A stretch of 7,950 nucleotides of DNA from Kiritimatiellia bacterium. GTDB lineage: Bacteria > Verrucomicrobiota > Kiritimatiellia > SLAD01. Below, piece by piece: positions 7,644 through 7,950 of this stretch; the first letter of the stretch is position 1; each line of letters starts with the position of its first letter. Made by a program: the position numbers and the translations under genes. The stretch covers positions 1 to 7,950 of the forward strand of contig SKXR01000024.1 in the NCBI GenBank assembly GCA_007128275.1, given 5' to 3'. The notes beneath the pieces are model-generated. The model searched no databases. It was not told where the DNA came from and was given only the letters and a program-made list of their open reading frames with translations.

Positions 7644-7666
7644 CGCATTCCGTCTCCTCTGTGAAT

Positions 7667-7694
7667 ACTATAAAGGAGTTGGAGGAGGCGTCAA
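7667..7694 (-). promoter_or_regulatory. Putative sigma-70 promoter of the lipid gene
   Basis: On the minus strand TTGACG (7694-7689) and TATAGT (7672-7667) are separated by 16 nt, each matching consensus at 5 of 6 positions. Initiation would fall near 7660, giving a leader of only about 17 nt that begins at the AGAGGAG ribosome binding site. This is the best promoter-like sequence in the window and suggests the gene is the first of its transcript. Confidence 0.5.
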
Positions 7695-7720
7695 ACGAAG
7701 TCGATCCGAAAAACGTCCAA

Positions 7721-7766
7721 GGTCATTCCGTTCCCTGCATGGAATGGCAAAGTCGACGATTACCCC
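7721..7766. repeat. Shared intergenic segment, copy B
   Basis: This is the counterpart of 4658-4703, matching at 17 of the first 20 bp and about 32 of 46 overall, in the same orientation relative to the downstream gene. It lies 78 bp before the lipid gene start and 21 bp from the first CTGGAGGGCG. In copy A that gap is only 4 bp, so the two modules can be spaced differently. Confidence 0.5.
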
Positions 7767-7767
7767 G

Positions 7768-7870
7768 GCCCAGGGCAACCACCCAATCTGGAGGGCGACG
7801 CTCCGCGGAGCCGCCAGATAAAGCAAGGCCACTGCCCCGGACTCGGCTCGGCAGAAGCCTCGCCCTCCAG
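7768..7870. repeat. 103-bp palindromic repeat, unit 1
   Basis: The core (7788-7870, 83 bp) is bounded by perfect 11-bp inverted ends, CTGGAGGGCGA and TCGCCCTCCAG; the arms extend to 17 bp with two mismatches. Its first 60 bp (7788-7847) recur exactly at 7891-7950. The 20-bp lead-in (7768-7787) matches the lead-in of unit 2 at 14 of 20 positions, so the unit is about 103 bp. It resembles non-autonomous palindromic intergenic elements; I see no transposase. Confidence 0.8.
7794..7815. repeat. GC-rich hairpin within repeat unit 1
   Basis: GCTCCGCGGAGC (7800-7811) is a perfect 12-bp palindrome. GGCG on the left and CGCC on the right lengthen the stem across a 2-nt bulge. The same structure recurs at 7897-7918 in unit 2. 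No T-run follows on either strand, so a standard terminator role is unlikely. Confidence 0.6.
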
Positions 7871-7950
7871 GCCCGGGGGAACCGCGTAAACTGGAGGGCG
7901 ACGCTCCGCGGAGCCGCCAGATAAAGCAAGGCCACTGCCCCGGACTCGGC
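7871..7950. repeat. 103-bp palindromic repeat, unit 2 (truncated by window edge)
   Basis: After the lead-in at 7871-7890, 7891-7950 is identical to 7788-7847 over all 60 bp available. The identity reaches the edge, so the repeat continues outside. Perfect identity in the core against a diverged lead-in suggests a recent tandem duplication or constraint on the core. Confidence 0.8.

Larger units (their letters stand above)
7644..7950. other. Non-coding region upstream of the lipid gene, cut by the window edge
   Basis: No gene is supported in these 307 bp. The ORFs here encode repetitive arginine- and alanine-rich peptides generated by the repeats; one tail, WRATLRGAAR, recurs because the DNA repeats. 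Contents from left: ribosome binding site and promoter of the lipid gene, a small inverted pair CATTCC/GGAATG (7724-7729 and 7741-7746), a 46-bp segment shared with the other intergenic region, then the 103-bp repeat units. Confidence 0.7.

Noticed and set aside
6705..7664. 319-residue plus-strand ORF
   Set aside because: Antisense to the adenylating domain, whose motifs are intact; no motif of its own.
7788..7950. CRISPR array
   Set aside because: The units are palindromic and 103 bp long with only two seen, and the spacers resemble each other; no cas gene is present.

Overview
The window holds three genes, all on the minus strand and all well supported. The GC content is high and antisense ORFs are long, as expected for a GC-rich genome. 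Gene content suggests a PVC-type bacterium (Kiritimatiellota, Verrucomicrobiota, Lentisphaerota or Planctomycetota). The reasons are a large secreted protein with three F5/8 type C (discoidin) domains and an (alpha/alpha)6 glycosidase-like domain, a secreted PHP phosphoesterase, an acyl-activating enzyme fused to ACP and PlsC, and GC-rich palindromic repeats between genes. This placement is inference; no marker gene is present.

Layout in transcription order, right to left. (1) 7644-7950 has no gene. It carries the putative promoter of the lipid gene and, further upstream, about one and three quarters units of a 103-bp repeat that runs off the right edge. (2) 4896-7643 encodes a 915-residue three-domain enzyme: acyl-AMP ligase, acyl carrier protein, and PlsC-type acyltransferase. 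It looks like a self-contained acyl activation and transfer machine for membrane lipids. Its last codons and stop lie inside a short GGGGACAGG repeat. (3) 4549-4895 has no gene. It holds that repeat, a 101-bp imperfect inverted repeat related to the right-edge family, and the leader of the next gene. (4) 1084-4548 encodes a 1154-residue secreted protein, probably carbohydrate-active. A LacI/cre-like operator sequence lies inside its signal-peptide codons. (5) 1-964 encodes a secreted PHP-domain phosphoesterase, cut off by the left edge. It follows the previous gene after 119 bp with no visible terminator.

The two left genes may form a secreted catabolic unit under sugar-responsive (LacI-type) control. 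The lipid gene appears to be a separate transcription unit. I found no phage, CRISPR, transposase, tRNA or rRNA. The least ordinary parts are the ligase-ACP-PlsC fusion, the operator inside coding sequence, the glycosidase without an obvious family, and the two related intergenic repeat modules.
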